Positions 36,892 through 46,517 of a stretch of DNA of 64,000 bases are shown piece after piece (the first letter of the stretch is position 1; each line of letters starts with the position of its first letter). A program made the translations under genes and the position numbers. The DNA is taken from NCBI RefSeq assembly GCF_018449475.1, contig NZ_JAHCQH010000012.1:164876-228875 (forward strand), written 5' to 3'. A model generated the notes under the pieces. The model was not told where the DNA came from. It searched no databases and worked only from the letters and a program-made list of their open reading frames with translations. This stretch comes from Ancylobacter radicis (lineage in GTDB: Bacteria > Pseudomonadota > Alphaproteobacteria > Rhizobiales > Xanthobacteraceae).

Positions 36892-37494
36892 TTACTTGCC
36901 GGCGGGCGTGTCGGGCTCGACCGCGTGGCGCGTCATCAGCGGCACCTGCGCCATCGCGAAGACCAGCGTCAACGGCAGATAGCCGAAGGTCTTGAAGGCG
37001 ACCCAGCTGTCGGTCGAGACCGACCGCCAGACCACCTCGTTCAGCACCGCCATGACCAGGAAGAACACGCCCCAGCGTATGGTCAGCTTGTGCCAGCCCT
37101 CATCCGTCAGGGTGAAGACATCACCGAGCACATAGGGCAGCAGCGGTTTGCGCAGGGCGAGGCCGCCGAGCAGAAGACCGCCGAACAGTGCGTTCACGAT
37201 GGTCGGCTTCATCTTGATGAAGTGATCGTCCTGCAGCCAGAGCGTCAGCGTGCCGAACACCAGCACCACCGCGGCCGAGACCAGCGGCATCACCGCAATC
37301 TTGCGGGCGATGATCCACATGACCAGCAGCGCCGCGAAGGTCGCGACCATGAAGGCGCCGGTGGCGACATAGATGCCGGCGCGGCCATTGGCGACGAAGA
37401 AGACCACCAGCGGGCCCATCTCCAGCGCGAATTTCAGCGCCGGGTGCATCTTGCGCAGCGGCGTGGTCCCGGTCGGGATGCCCTCGTCAGCCAT
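36892..37494 (-). CDS. inner membrane-spanning protein YciB (septation protein A)
   Basis: 200 aa from ATG 37494. HPALKFALEMGPLVVFFVANGRAGIYVATGAFM and GTLTLWLQDDHFIKMKPTIVNALFGGLLLGG are the family signatures, with five membrane helices. It supports cell envelope and division site integrity. It starts 5 bases downstream of the argH stop, so probably cotranscribed with argH. Confidence 0.92.
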   Translation of the reverse strand: MADEGIPTGTTPLRKMHPALKFALEMGPLVVFFVANGRAGIYVATGAFMVATFAALLVMWIIARKIAVMPLVSAAVVLVFGTLTLWLQDDHFIKMKPTIVNALFGGLLLGGLALRKPLLPYVLGDVFTLTDEGWHKLTIRWGVFFLVMAVLNEVVWRSVSTDSWVAFKTFGYLPLTLVFAMAQVPLMTRHAVEPDTPAGK

Positions 37495-37499
37495 CAGGT

Positions 37500-38888
37500 T
37501 CAGCCTTCCTTGGCCAGTTGCTTGAGCCAACGCTTGGCCTGCGCCCGCACATTCTTCGGCGCCGTACCGCCATAGGAAACGCGGCTCGCCACCGACTTGG
37601 AGACCGAGAGCACGCCGAACACCTCCTTGGTGATGCGCGGCTCAACACCCTGCATTTCCTCAAGTTTCAGCTTGTGCAGGGGGATTTCCCGGTCGCTCGC
37701 CAAGCCGACGATCCGGCCGGTGACGTGATGCGCCTCGCGGAACGGCAGGCCGAGCACGCGGACCAGCCAGTCGGCGAGATCCGTGGCGGTGGAATAGCCC
37801 TGGCCCGCCGCCTCCTTCATCTTCTTCTCGTTCGGCACCATGTCGCGGACCATGCCGGCGGTTGCCGCGATCATCAGCGAGAGGGTCGAGAAGGCATCGA
37901 ACGCGCCTTCCTTGTCCTCCTGCATGTCCTTGGCATAGGCCAGCGCGAGACCCTTCATCACCATCAGCAAGCCATTGAAAGCACCCGCGATTCGCCCGAT
38001 CTTGGCGCGCACCAGCTCCGCCGCGTCGGGGTTGCGCTTCTGCGGCATGATGGACGAGCCGGTGGTGAAGCGGTCCGACAGCTTGATCAGGCCAACCAGC
38101 GGCGAGGTCCAGATCACGATCTCCTCGGCGAAGCGGGAGAGGTGCATGGCGCAGATCGAGGCCGCCGCCAGCGTCTCCAGCACGAAGTCGCGGTCCGAGA
38201 CCGAATCCAGCGAATTGGCCGTGGGCCGGTCGAATCCAAGGGCCGTTGCGGTCGCGAAACGATCGATCGGAAACGACGTGCCGGCCAGCGCGGCGGCGCC
38301 GAGCGGGCATTCGTTGAGCCGCGCGCGGGCATCGCGCAGCCGGCCGCGGTCGCGCCCGAGCATCTCGACATAGGCCATCAGATGGTGGCCGAAGGTCACC
38401 GGCTGGGCGGTCTGCAAATGCGTGAAGCCCGGCATCACGGTGCCGGAATAGTGCAACGCCTTTTCGGTAAGTGCCTTCTGCAGATCACGAATCTGCGCAT
38501 CGAGGGTGTCCAGCGTGTCGCGCACATAGAGCCGGAAATCGGTCGCCACCTGGTCGTTGCGGGAGCGCGCGGTGTGCAGGCGGCCGGCGGATGCGCCGAT
38601 GAGCTGGGCGAGGCGGGACTCCACATTCATATGGATGTCCTCCAGCGCCCGCTGGAAGGTGAACTGGCCGCCCTCGATCTCTGACAGGATCGTGTCTAGA
38701 CCCGCCGCGATCTTTTCGGCATCTGCCTTGTCGATGATGCCTTTGGCCGCCAGCATCGAGGCATGGGCCTTCGAGCCGGCAATGTCCTGCGCATAGAGGC
38801 GCTGGTCGAAACCGATGGAGACGTTTATTTCCTCCATGATCGCGTCCGGCCCCGTCTCGAAGCGGCCGCCCCACATCTTGTTGCTCAT
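37500..38888 (-). CDS. argH: argininosuccinate lyase
   Basis: 462 aa from ATG 38888 ([22 protein letters not shown]), ribosome site AAAGGTGAG. Fumarase/aspartase superfamily signature [12 protein letters not shown] near residue 280 with the catalytic Ser, plus [12 protein letters not shown] and the [14 protein letters not shown] histidine motif. It makes arginine and fumarate in the last step of arginine synthesis. Divergent from the TlpA-like gene with 27 bases between. Confidence 0.96.
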   Translation of the reverse strand: MSNKMWGGRFETGPDAIMEEINVSIGFDQRLYAQDIAGSKAHASMLAAKGIIDKADAEKIAAGLDTILSEIEGGQFTFQRALEDIHMNVESRLAQLIGASAGRLHTARSRNDQVATDFRLYVRDTLDTLDAQIRDLQKALTEKALHYSGTVMPGFTHLQTAQPVTFGHHLMAYVEMLGRDRGRLRDARARLNECPLGAAALAGTSFPIDRFATATALGFDRPTANSLDSVSDRDFVLETLAAASICAMHLSRFAEEIVIWTSPLVGLIKLSDRFTTGSSIMPQKRNPDAAELVRAKIGRIAGAFNGLLMVMKGLALAYAKDMQEDKEGAFDAFSTLSLMIAATAGMVRDMVPNEKKMKEAAGQGYSTATDLADWLVRVLGLPFREAHHVTGRIVGLASDREIPLHKLKLEEMQGVEPRITKEVFGVLSVSKSVASRVSYGGTAPKNVRAQAKRWLKQLAKEG

Positions 38889-38915
38889 GCTCACCTTTTC
38901 TCCGCGAGGACGGTC

Positions 38916-39749
38916 ATGACCGAACGACCCGAGACGGCGACGGGCCGGAAAATGACGGCTGCGGCGCGCCCGAAGGGCCGCTTTGCCCTGATCGTGGCGG
39001 CCGCCCTTGGGCTCGGCGCCGCGGCCGGGCTGGCAGGCGTATACGGGATTGGGGGCGATCCGCGCAACGTCGTTGCGAGCGTGCCCCTGTCGGCGGGCGA
39101 AAACGCTGGCAATGGGGCGACCGGTGAGGCCAGTCAGGCGGACGATCAGGCCAGTGCGTCCGGCGACGCCAGCGCCTGCCGCGCCGCGAGCGAGACCGGG
39201 CGGCGCCTCGCCGACCTCGCCAAGGGGGAGCTCGCCGCCTTCGCCCCGACCCTGAAGCCGACCCGCATTCCCGACCTCGCCTTTCTCGGCCCGGACGGCA
39301 CGCCGCTGACGCTCAAGGAGGTCGGCGGCTCCGGGCTGAAGCTGGTCAACATCTGGGCGACCTGGTGCGTGCCCTGCCGGGAGGAGATGCCGGCGCTCGA
39401 CGAGCTCCAGGCCACGCTGGGAAATACCGGCACTCCCGGCTTCAGCGTGGTCGCCATCAATATCGACACGCGCGATACCGAGAAGCCGAAACGCTTCATG
39501 GAGGAGACCGGCATCAAGCGTCTCGCGCTCTACACCGATCCCAAGGCGAAGGCCTTTCAGGAACTGCGCGCGGTCGGGCGCGGCTTCGGCCTGCCGACCA
39601 CCATGCTGATCGACGCGGATGGCTGCGAGATCGGCCATATCGCCGGCCCGGCGGAATGGGCGGGGGCGGACGCGCTGGCGCTGATCCGCGCCGCGCTGGG
39701 CGAGACACCCGCCGCGCCGCCCGCTGCCGCCCAGCCCGCCGCCCCTTAA
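38916..39749 (+). CDS. TlpA family membrane-anchored thiol:disulfide oxidoreductase
   Basis: 277 aa from ATG 38916, with GCGAGGA upstream. A single N-terminal membrane anchor ([22 protein letters not shown], about 23-44), a Gly/Ala-rich linker, then a thioredoxin domain with [15 protein letters not shown] (CVPC at about 152-155) and cis-Pro GLPTTMLID. TlpA reduces copper-binding and cytochrome oxidase assembly factors in Bradyrhizobium. The divergent argH pairing is the standard alphaproteobacterial arrangement. Confidence 0.9.
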   Translation: MTERPETATGRKMTAAARPKGRFALIVAAALGLGAAAGLAGVYGIGGDPRNVVASVPLSAGENAGNGATGEASQADDQASASGDASACRAASETGRRLADLAKGELAAFAPTLKPTRIPDLAFLGPDGTPLTLKEVGGSGLKLVNIWATWCVPCREEMPALDELQATLGNTGTPGFSVVAINIDTRDTEKPKRFMEETGIKRLALYTDPKAKAFQELRAVGRGFGLPTTMLIDADGCEIGHIAGPAEWAGADALALIRAALGETPAAPPAAAQPAAP

Positions 39750-39868
39750 CCGGACGCCATACCCCCGCACCGACCCGGCGAATCCGGGTGGCGCGGGGCC
39801 GGGCGATGGAGTAGGAGCGCGCGTCGTCAGAGGGCGCCCGGCGCCCGCGCGTTGCAGGAGCCTGCCCG

Positions 39869-40843
39869 ATGTCCCGTCCCGAGCCCGCCCCCACTGACGG
39901 GCTCGCGGCCCCTCGCCCGGCTCCCGCCGGCCCGCTGCCGATGGCCGGCGGCGACTGGGGCGCGCTGATCCTGCTCTCGCTGATCTGGGGCGGCTCCTTC
40001 TTCTTCGGCAAGATCGCCATCGCCGAGATCCCGCCGCTCACCATGGTGTTCGCGCGGGTGACCATCGGCGCCGGGGCGCTCTATGTCATCGCCCGGCTCG
40101 CCGGGGTGCGGCTGCCGCTGACGCGGCGGCTGCTGTTCGATTTCGCGGTGCTGGCGGTGATCGCCAACATCATCCCGTTCGGGCTGATCGCCTGGTCGCA
40201 GCAGCATATTCCCAGCGGCCTGTCCTCGATCCTCAACGCCGCGACGCCGCTGTTTACCGTGCTGGTGGCGCAGGCCTTCACGCGGGACGAGAAATTCACC
40301 GCCGGCAAGCTGGTGGGCGTCAGCCTCGGCTTTGCCGGGGTGGCGGTGATGATGGGCCCGGCGCTGCTCGGCCAGCTCGGCGGGCACAACCTCGCCGCCC
40401 AGCTCGCCGCCATCGGCGCGACCATCTCCTACGGCTTCGCCAGCGTCTATGGCCGCCGCTTCCGCGCCTTGCCGCCGCTCGCCGTGGCGATGACGCAGCT
40501 CGCCTTCTCCAGCCTGATCCTGCTGCCGGTCATCGCCGTGCTGGATGCGCCCTGGCAGCTGCCGGTGCCCTCGCTCAAGGTGGCCGGCGCGCTGGCCGGG
40601 CTCGGCGTGCTCTCCACCGGCATCGCCTACATCCTGTATTTCCGCATCCTCGCGCGGAACGGGGCGACCAACATCTCGCTGGTCACCTTCCTGGTGCCGG
40701 TGAGCGCGATCCTGCTCGGCGCTCTGGTGCTCGGCGAGGCGCTGGAACCCCGCGAATTCGCCGGCTTCGCCATCATCGCGCTGGGGCTGGCGGCGATTGA
40801 CGGGCGCCCGTGGCGCTGGGTGCGGGGGATGGCAAGGTCTTAG
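39869..40843 (+). CDS. EamA/DMT family transporter
   Basis: 324 aa. Ten membrane helices in two EamA halves; [25 protein letters not shown] opens the first and [36 protein letters not shown] ends the second. It is a drug/metabolite exporter with unknown substrate. ATG 39869 with GCAGGAG upstream. The first 30 residues are Pro/Ala-rich and cytoplasmic. Confidence 0.9.
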   Translation: MSRPEPAPTDGLAAPRPAPAGPLPMAGGDWGALILLSLIWGGSFFFGKIAIAEIPPLTMVFARVTIGAGALYVIARLAGVRLPLTRRLLFDFAVLAVIANIIPFGLIAWSQQHIPSGLSSILNAATPLFTVLVAQAFTRDEKFTAGKLVGVSLGFAGVAVMMGPALLGQLGGHNLAAQLAAIGATISYGFASVYGRRFRALPPLAVAMTQLAFSSLILLPVIAVLDAPWQLPVPSLKVAGALAGLGVLSTGIAYILYFRILARNGATNISLVTFLVPVSAILLGALVLGEALEPREFAGFAIIALGLAAIDGRPWRWVRGMARS

Positions 40844-40871
40844 CCACGCGCGGCAGATCCGCCCCACACCA

Positions 40872-40989
40872 CGTCATGCCCGGGCTTGACCCGGGCATCT
40901 ATGCCTTGCGGGCCGACAGCGGCGCGTGACAAGGCAACGTCCATCCGTCGGAAAGACGTGGATGGCCGGGTCAAGCCCGGCCATGACGG
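40872..40989. repeat. dispersed palindromic intergenic repeat, copy 2
   Basis: Begins CGTCATGCCCGGGCTTGACC and ends GGTCAAGCCCGGCCATGACG, the same terminal inverted arms as the element at 1071-1160 but with a different central spacer. The 475-base gap between the EamA and hbd genes consists almost entirely of such repeats. Positions 40901-40999 are duplicated exactly at 41138-41236. Confidence 0.88.
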
Positions 40990-40999
40990 CGCGAGGGGT
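40901..40999 (+). repeat. 99-bp perfect direct repeat, unit A
   Basis: Starts ATGCCTTGCGGGCCGACAGC and ends GACGGCGCGAGGGGT. It is identical over 99 bases to unit B at 41138-41236. The 237-bp repeat period suggests a recent tandem duplication of a palindromic element. Confidence 0.95.
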
Positions 41000-41037
41000 G
41001 AAAGCGCGTTCCGTCAGCCGGCGCCGTCAGCCACCAC

Positions 41038-41072
41038 CGTCATCCCGGACGGCCGAAGGTCGATCCGGGATC
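41038..41072. repeat. small palindromic element of a second type
   Basis: ATCCCGGA (41042-41049) pairs with TCCGGGAT (41064-41071) around a 14-base centre GGCCGAAGGTCGATCC-like region. The sequence CGTCATCCCGGACGGCCGAA resembles a common second class of alphaproteobacterial intergenic palindrome. It is inserted between the two copies of the larger repeat. Confidence 0.6.
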
Positions 41073-41090
41073 GCTCGCCGTCTGTCGCCA

Positions 41091-41226
41091 CGTCATGCCC
41101 GTCCCCGGACTTGATCCGGGGATCAGCCCGGGCATCCATGCCTTGCGGGCCGACAGCGGCGCGTGACAAGGCAACGTCCATCCGTCGGAAAGACGTGGAT
41201 GGCCGGGTCAAGCCCGGCCATGACGG
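41091..41226. repeat. dispersed palindromic intergenic repeat, copy 3
   Basis: The left arm CGTCATGCCC is interrupted by GTCCCCGGACTTGATCCGGG, itself a palindrome, before CCGGGCATCC resumes; the right arm is identical to copy 2. This looks like a palindrome inserted within, or a variant of, the same repeat family. Confidence 0.85.
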
Positions 41227-41236
41227 CGCGAGGGGT
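41138..41236 (+). repeat. 99-bp perfect direct repeat, unit B
   Basis: Second exact copy of the unit at 40901-40999. The region ahead of the repeat (CATCC versus CATCT) and after it (ACGG versus GAAA) differs, defining the boundaries. Confidence 0.95.
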
Positions 41237-41318
41237 ACGGTGCGAGGGCGGCGGCGTCATCGGTCAGGCCCCGAACGGCCCCCGACATACCGTCTCAGCG
41301 TGCCGGCGTGCCCCGCCT

Positions 41319-42200
41319 CTAACGGGTCGGCACCGGCTTTTCGCCGCGGTAGTCGTAGAAGCCGCGCTGGGTCTTGCGGCCCAGCCAGCCGGCTTCGACA
41401 TATTTCACCAGCAGCGGGCACGGGCGGTACTTCGAGTCCGCCAGACCCTCATGCAGCACCTGCATGATCGACAGGCACGTATCCAGCCCGATGAAATCGG
41501 CGAGCTGGAGCGGGCCCATCGGGTGGTTGGCCCCGAGGCGCATGGCGGTGTCGATGGCGTCGACCGAGCCCACGCCCTCATAGAGCGTGTAGATCGCCTC
41601 GTTGATCATCGGCAGCAGGATGCGGTTGACCATGAAGGCGGGGAAATCCTCCGCCACCGCATAGGTCTTGCCGAGCCGGGTAACGAAGGTCTTCGACAGT
41701 TCGAAGGTCTCGTCCTCGGTGGCGATGCCGCGCACCAGCTCGACCAGCTGCATCAGCGGCACCGGATTCATGAAGTGAATGCCGATGAAACGCTCCGGCC
41801 GGTCGGTCGAGGCGGCGAGCCGGGTGATGGAGATGGACGAGGTGTTGGTGGCGAGGATCGCCTCGGGCTTCAGATAGGGGCAGACCGAGGAGAAGATCTT
41901 GCGCTTGATCTCCTCTTTTTCCACGGCGGCCTCGATGACGAGGTCGACCTCGGAAAGGTCCGCCGTCTGATCGGTGCCGTGGATGCGGCCGAGCGCGGAC
42001 TGGCGGTCCTCGTCGGAATACAGGCCCTTGGAGACCTGACGGGCCATGTTGCCATTGATGGTGGCGAGGCTCGACTTGATGCGGTCGCTTTCGAGGTCGT
42101 TCAGCACGACGTCATAGCCGGCCAGCGCGCAGACATGCGCGATGCCGTTGCCCATCTGCCCCGCGCCGATGATGCCGATGCGCTTGATCTCGAAAGCCAT
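41319..42200 (-). CDS. 3-hydroxybutyryl-CoA dehydrogenase
   Basis: 293 aa. N-terminal Rossmann motif IGIIGAGQMGNGIAHVCALAGYDV, catalytic His/Glu region HFMNPVPLMQLVELVRG and NRILLPMINEAIYTLYEGVGS, ending PLLVKYVEAGWLGRKTQRGFYDY. It is an NAD(P)-dependent enzyme that interconverts acetoacetyl-CoA and 3-hydroxybutyryl-CoA, for PHB or butyrate metabolism. It follows etfA by 46 bases in an etfB-etfA-hbd cluster. Confidence 0.94.
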   Translation of the reverse strand: MAFEIKRIGIIGAGQMGNGIAHVCALAGYDVVLNDLESDRIKSSLATINGNMARQVSKGLYSDEDRQSALGRIHGTDQTADLSEVDLVIEAAVEKEEIKRKIFSSVCPYLKPEAILATNTSSISITRLAASTDRPERFIGIHFMNPVPLMQLVELVRGIATEDETFELSKTFVTRLGKTYAVAEDFPAFMVNRILLPMINEAIYTLYEGVGSVDAIDTAMRLGANHPMGPLQLADFIGLDTCLSIMQVLHEGLADSKYRPCPLLVKYVEAGWLGRKTQRGFYDYRGEKPVPTR

Positions 42201-42246
42201 GATCCGTCCTGTCCGCCCTGCCCTTTGGATCCAGTATAGTGGCCCG

Positions 42247-43194
42247 TCAGGCTTTTGCCTTAGCTATTTCGGCGGTGAGCTCCGGCACGATCTGGAACAG
42301 GTCGCCCACCAGCCCGTAATCCGCCACCTGGAAGATCGGCGCGTCCTCGTCCTTGTTGATGGCGACGATGACCTTCGAATCCTTCATGCCGGCGAGATGC
42401 TGGATGGCGCCGGAAATGCCGACCGCGACATAAAGCTCGGGCGCCACCACCTTGCCGGTCTGGCCGACCTGCCAGTCATTGGGCGCATAGCCGGCATCGA
42501 CCGCCGCGCGCGAGGCGCCGACCGCCGCGCTGAGGCTGTCCGCCAGCGGCTCGATCAGGGCGTGGAAATTCTCCGCCGAACCGACCGCGCGCCCGCCGGA
42601 GACGATGGCGCGGGCCGCCGTGAGTTCCGGCCGGGCGCTGTGGGCGACTTCCTCACCGAGGAAGCGGGCCGGCGCGGCGGTCTCGGCCAAAGCGACGGCG
42701 CGGATGGGCGCGGCGCCGCCCTCGCCCGCCGGGGCGAAGGACGCGGTGCGGATGCTCAGCACCTTGGTCGCGTCCGTGGCGCGCACGCGCTGGATCGCGT
42801 TGCCGGCATAGATCGGCCGGTCGAACGTGTCGGGGCTGATGACGGCGATGACGTCGGAGACCTGCATCACGTCGATCAGCGCGGCAAAGCGCGGCAGCAC
42901 GCTCTTGCCGAAGGCGGTGGAGGGGGCGATCACCGCGCCGTAATCCCCGGCGAGCGCCACCAGCAGCGCGCTCACCGGCTCGGCGAGGCGGTGGGCGTAA
43001 GAAGGCGCGTCGGCGACCAGCACCTCGGCCACGCCGTCGAGCTTGGCGGCGGCCTCGGCGGCAGCGGCGCAGCCGGCGCCGACCACCAGCACATGGACAG
43101 GCGCGCCGAGCGCCAGCGCGGCGGTCAAGGCGCGGGCGGTGACGGGGTTGAGGCTGGCATCGTCATGCTCGGCCAGAAGAAGGGTCGCGGCCAT
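42247..43194 (-). CDS. etfA: electron transfer flavoprotein subunit alpha
   Basis: 315 aa. C-terminal FAD-binding segment includes [72 protein letters not shown] (about 185-255), diagnostic of EtfA; the N-terminal domain is shared with EtfB. It passes electrons from acyl-CoA dehydrogenases to ETF-ubiquinone oxidoreductase. The start GCC-ATG lies 2 bases after the etfB stop. Confidence 0.95.
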   Translation of the reverse strand: MAATLLLAEHDDASLNPVTARALTAALALGAPVHVLVVGAGCAAAAEAAAKLDGVAEVLVADAPSYAHRLAEPVSALLVALAGDYGAVIAPSTAFGKSVLPRFAALIDVMQVSDVIAVISPDTFDRPIYAGNAIQRVRATDATKVLSIRTASFAPAGEGGAAPIRAVALAETAAPARFLGEEVAHSARPELTAARAIVSGGRAVGSAENFHALIEPLADSLSAAVGASRAAVDAGYAPNDWQVGQTGKVVAPELYVAVGISGAIQHLAGMKDSKVIVAINKDEDAPIFQVADYGLVGDLFQIVPELTAEIAKAKA

Positions 43195-43196
43195 GG

Positions 43197-43946
43197 TCAG
43201 AGCACTCCCGCCGTCTTGAGATGGCCGACGAGTTCGGCGGCCGAGGAGACCTTGATGCCGGCGGTGCGGCCGGTCGGCTCGGTAGTGGCGAGCACCTGAA
43301 GGCGCGGGGTGAGGTCAACGCCCCATTCCGCCGCGCCGCGCTCGGTGATCGGCTTCTTCTTCGCCTTCATGATGTTGGGCAGGCTGGCATAGCGCGGCTC
43401 GTTGAGCCGCAGATCGGTGGTCAGCACCGCCGGCAGGTCGAGGCTCAGCGTCTGGAGGCCGCCGTCGATCTCGCGGGTCACCTCCACCGTGCCGTCACCG
43501 AGCGCGACCTTCGAGGCGAAGGTCGCCTGCGCCCAGCCGAGCAAGGCGGCGAGCATCTGGCCGGTCTGGTTGCAATCGTCGTCGATCGCCTGCTTGCCGA
43601 GAATGACGAGGCCGGGGGCCTCCTCCGCGACGATGGCCTTGAGGATCTTGGCGACCGCCAGCGGCTCGATGCCGGCCTCCTCGGTCTTCACCCAGATGCC
43701 GCGATCGGCGCCCATGGCGAGCGCGGTGCGGATGGTCTCGTCGGTCTTCACCGGGCCGATCGAGACGGCGATCACCTCGGTCGCCTTGCCGGCTTCCTTG
43801 AGGCGCAGCGCCTCCTCGACGGCGATCTCGTCGAACGGGTTCATCGACATCTTGATGTTGGCGAGTTCGACCCCGGTGCCGTCCGCCTTGACGCGGATCT
43901 TGACGTTGTAGTCGACCACCCGCTTCACGGGCACAAGGATCTTCAT
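43197..43946 (-). CDS. etfB: electron transfer flavoprotein subunit beta
   Basis: 249 aa from ATG 43946 ([20 protein letters not shown]). ETF beta signature region [19 protein letters not shown] and [21 protein letters not shown] (AMP site) are present. It is the first gene of the etf-hbd operon. The 190 bases upstream, up to the rhomboid gene, hold no other gene. Confidence 0.96.
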   Translation of the reverse strand: MKILVPVKRVVDYNVKIRVKADGTGVELANIKMSMNPFDEIAVEEALRLKEAGKATEVIAVSIGPVKTDETIRTALAMGADRGIWVKTEEAGIEPLAVAKILKAIVAEEAPGLVILGKQAIDDDCNQTGQMLAALLGWAQATFASKVALGDGTVEVTREIDGGLQTLSLDLPAVLTTDLRLNEPRYASLPNIMKAKKKPITERGAAEWGVDLTPRLQVLATTEPTGRTAGIKVSSAAELVGHLKTAGVL

Positions 43947-44136
43947 CACATATCTCCCGCCCGGCGGGACATACCCCGCCACCGGCAGCCGCATTGGGGG
44001 AAGGCGACGCAGCGGGACCGGGAGGTAAAGGGGAATCGACCCGGCGCGGCATCAGCCCGCGGAAAGCCGGGCGAAACTATGGACCCGCCAGAGGCGTGTC
44101 AACGTGGAGAAAGGGCGCGCCGGGCCGCGCTCGAGC

Positions 44137-44856
44137 CTAGACCGGCGGGCGCCCGTCCGGCGTGCCGTTGCGGGTCAGCACCCAGAGCGGGACACCCTTG
44201 CGGCGCATGACGATGATGAGCACGGCGCCGGCCAGCAGCCCGCCCATATGCGCCCACCAGGCGGTCTCCTCGTCGCCCGAGGTGACGAGGTTCCAGAGCT
44301 GGAAGCCGATCCACGCGCCGAGCGGCCAGATGGCGGGAATGCGCAGCGGAATGCGCAGGAACACCAGCACCCAGATCCGCACATTCGGGTGCAGCATGAG
44401 ATAGGCGCCGACCAGCCCCGACACCCCCGCCGAGGCGCCGATCAGCGGCGCCGGAGAGGCCGGCACGGCGAGCGCATGGGCGAGCCCCCCGGCGATGCCG
44501 CACAGCAGATAGAAGGCGAGGAAGCGGGCATGGCCGAGCGCGTCCTCCACATTGTCGCCGAACACCCAGAGGAAGGCCATGTTGCCGATGAGGTGCAGCC
44601 AGCCGCCATGCAGGAACATGTAGGAGACCAGCGTCAGCTCCGGCGGCAGGCGGACATACTCGTCCGGCAGCACGGCGGCATGGGTGACGACGGCGGGAAT
44701 GGCGCCGTAACCGAAGGCGCTGGCGATGTCGATCTCCGGCCGGTAGCCGTGCTGCACCAGCAGGAAGACGACGACATTGGCGGCGATCAGCGCCCAGGTG
44801 ACATAGGCGTGGGTGATGCCTTCCAGCGGGTTGTCGTCATTGATCGGCAGCAGCAT
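44137..44856 (-). CDS. rhomboid family intramembrane serine protease
   Basis: 239 aa from ATG 44856 (MLLPINDDNPLEGIT). The membrane motif LHGGWLHLIGNMAFLWVFGDNVED, nucleophile in LIGASAGVSGLVGAYL (GASAG) and His in AWWAHMGGLLAG give the Ser-His dyad. Six membrane helices. It cleaves membrane proteins within the bilayer; substrate unknown. An upstream in-frame extension to 44919 lacks family similarity. Confidence 0.91.
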   Translation of the reverse strand: MLLPINDDNPLEGITHAYVTWALIAANVVVFLLVQHGYRPEIDIASAFGYGAIPAVVTHAAVLPDEYVRLPPELTLVSYMFLHGGWLHLIGNMAFLWVFGDNVEDALGHARFLAFYLLCGIAGGLAHALAVPASPAPLIGASAGVSGLVGAYLMLHPNVRIWVLVFLRIPLRIPAIWPLGAWIGFQLWNLVTSGDEETAWWAHMGGLLAGAVLIIVMRRKGVPLWVLTRNGTPDGRPPV

Positions 44857-44970
44857 GGCGTGGGGTGGCGGCTCGGGCGATGATTCGCGGGATGGGCGGG
44901 CGGAAGCGCGGAACCACAATGCCGCGTTGCGGCGCGGGAGGCCATCACTTCGACGCCATCTTTAACGCCA

Positions 44971-45630
44971 TCAGGACGCGGGGACCGGCTCGGCGTCGAA
45001 GCGGGTGAGCGCCATGGATGGGCGCGCGGCCATGCGCGACCACCACGCGGCGAGAGCGGGAAACCGGTCCATCATCGCCGCCCCCTGCGGGGCGAGGCGG
45101 AAATAGGCGACCATCGGCGCGAGATGAAGATCGGCCAGCGACAGATGCGGGCCGGCGAGCCATGGCCCCTCGCCCATCAGATCGGTAAGGGCGGCGAGGC
45201 AGGTGGACGCCTGCGCGACGGCCGTCGCCAGCGCGGCGTCGTTGGTGCTCTCGCCGCGCGCCGGCTTCTCGACCTGCTCGACATAGACCCCCCAGACCAG
45301 GGCGCGATAGGCATAGGCATCGGCAAGGCCGATGATCTGGTTGCACCGCGCCCGCTCGCGCGGCCCCGCCGGCTGGAGCGGGGGGCCGGCAAAGGCCTCG
45401 TCGACATAGCGGGTAATGGCGCCGGTCTCATAGAGCCGGAAATCCTCATGCTCGAAGGCCGGAATGCGCCCGAAGGGCTGGCGCCGGAGATAATCGGGCG
45501 ACGGTCCGCCGGGAGCGAAGGGGTCGACCGGCACGAGTTCATGAGCCACGCCCTTTTCGGCCAGCGCCAGCCGCGCGATCCGCACATAGACGCTGTAGGT
45601 CGCCCCGAACAGACGCGGCGTCCCGGTCAT
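44971..45630 (-). CDS. glutathione S-transferase family protein
   Basis: 219 aa from ATG 45630. N-terminal thioredoxin-like domain (PRLFGATYSVYVRIARLALAEKGVAHELVPVDPF, then FGRIPAFEHEDFRLYETGAITRYVDEAF with the Glu-Thr-Gly glutathione site) and a C-terminal all-helical domain with SLADLHLAPMVAYF. The position corresponding to the catalytic Tyr/Ser falls in GATYSVYVR. The substrate is unknown. It starts 7 bases after the PduO stop. Confidence 0.88.
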   Translation of the reverse strand: MTGTPRLFGATYSVYVRIARLALAEKGVAHELVPVDPFAPGGPSPDYLRRQPFGRIPAFEHEDFRLYETGAITRYVDEAFAGPPLQPAGPRERARCNQIIGLADAYAYRALVWGVYVEQVEKPARGESTNDAALATAVAQASTCLAALTDLMGEGPWLAGPHLSLADLHLAPMVAYFRLAPQGAAMMDRFPALAAWWSRMAARPSMALTRFDAEPVPAS

Positions 45631-45637
45631 CGCCCCC

Positions 45638-46231
45638 TCACCCCTCCCGGCCGGCCGCCGGCACCCAGAGCACGTCGCCGCTGGCCCGGTCATTGGCAGC
45701 GCGGCTCATGACAAACAGCAGGTCCGAGAGCCGGTTGAGATAGCGCACCGCCGCTTCCGAGACGATCTCGCCGGGCATCTGCGAGAGCTCGACCACGAGC
45801 CGCTCGGCGCGCCGGCAGACGGTGCGGGCGACATGAAGATGGGCCGCGGCGGGCGTGCCGGCCGGCAGCACGAAGGAGCGCAGGGGTTTCAGCGGCGCGT
45901 TCAGCAGGTCGATATCGCGCTCCAGCCTGTCGACCTGCGAACCGACGATGCGCAGCGCCTCCCAGCCGCGGTCCACCCCATCATCGGGGGTGGCGAGATC
46001 GGCACCGAGGTCGAACAGATCGTTCTGGATGCGGGCGAGCACGGCGTCGAAATCGGCAAAGGCGCTGTCCGGGCCGGTGTGCAGGCGGACCACGCCAAGC
46101 GTCGCATTGGTCTCGTCCACCGTGCCATAGGCGGTCACCCGCAGATCATATTTCGGCCGGCGCTCGCCGGTGCCGAGCGCGGTGGTGCCGTCATCGCCGG
46201 TGCGGGTGTAGATGCGGTTGAGAACGACCAT
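45638..46231 (-). CDS. cob(I)yrinic acid a,c-diamide adenosyltransferase, PduO type
   Basis: 197 aa. NRIYTRTGDDGTTALGTGERRPKYDLRVTAYGTVDETNA is the ATP-binding N terminus of PduO-type ATRs, and RTVCRRAERLVVELS and RYLNRLSDLLFVMSRAAN complete the helical bundle. It adenosylates cobalamin for B12-dependent mutases. ATG 46231 lies 14 bases after the HIG1-like gene. Confidence 0.94.
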   Translation of the reverse strand: MVVLNRIYTRTGDDGTTALGTGERRPKYDLRVTAYGTVDETNATLGVVRLHTGPDSAFADFDAVLARIQNDLFDLGADLATPDDGVDRGWEALRIVGSQVDRLERDIDLLNAPLKPLRSFVLPAGTPAAAHLHVARTVCRRAERLVVELSQMPGEIVSEAAVRYLNRLSDLLFVMSRAANDRASGDVLWVPAAGREG

Positions 46232-46245
46232 GGCGCCGGTCTCCC

Positions 46246-46449
46246 TTAGCTCTGGCTCATGAGGAGGATGGTCGCCAGCACGAAGCACAGGGCGACCGCC
46301 TGCAGCAGCACGCGCCACTGCATCAGTTTCTGCGAACGTTGCGGCGAGCCGCCGCGCGCCATGTTGGCGAGACCGAGGATCAGCACCACCGCCACCGCGC
46401 CCAGCGCGACCGGCAGGATGAGGAACTTGGCGATGAACAGAAGGTCCAT
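46246..46449 (-). CDS. small twin-transmembrane protein (HIG1 domain)
   Basis: 67 aa with two membrane helices flanking a basic loop: FIAKFLILPVALGAVAVVLILGLANMARGGSPQRSQKLMQWRVLLQAVALCFVLATILLM. The QKLMQWRVLLQ segment is the hypoxia-induced HIG1 signature; homologues bind respiratory complexes. It is commonly found beside pduO and etf genes in alphaproteobacteria. Confidence 0.85.
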   Translation of the reverse strand: MDLLFIAKFLILPVALGAVAVVLILGLANMARGGSPQRSQKLMQWRVLLQAVALCFVLATILLMSQS

Positions 46450-46517
46450 GGGGCGTCTCCGGGTCGCCGGGATCGAGGGGCCGGGATAGAGGGTCAAGAT
46501 GTCCGGCGCGCCGGCGG

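Noticed and set aside
40844..41318. Possible CRISPR array in the repeat block
   Set aside because: There are only two long exact units with palindromic internal structure, no regular 25-40 base repeats or spacers, and no cas genes in the window.
40886..41467. Short open frame covering the repeats, with a duplicated MPCGPTAARDKATSIRRKDV peptide
   Set aside because: The repeated peptide simply reflects the 99-bp non-coding duplication; no ribosome site or family similarity.
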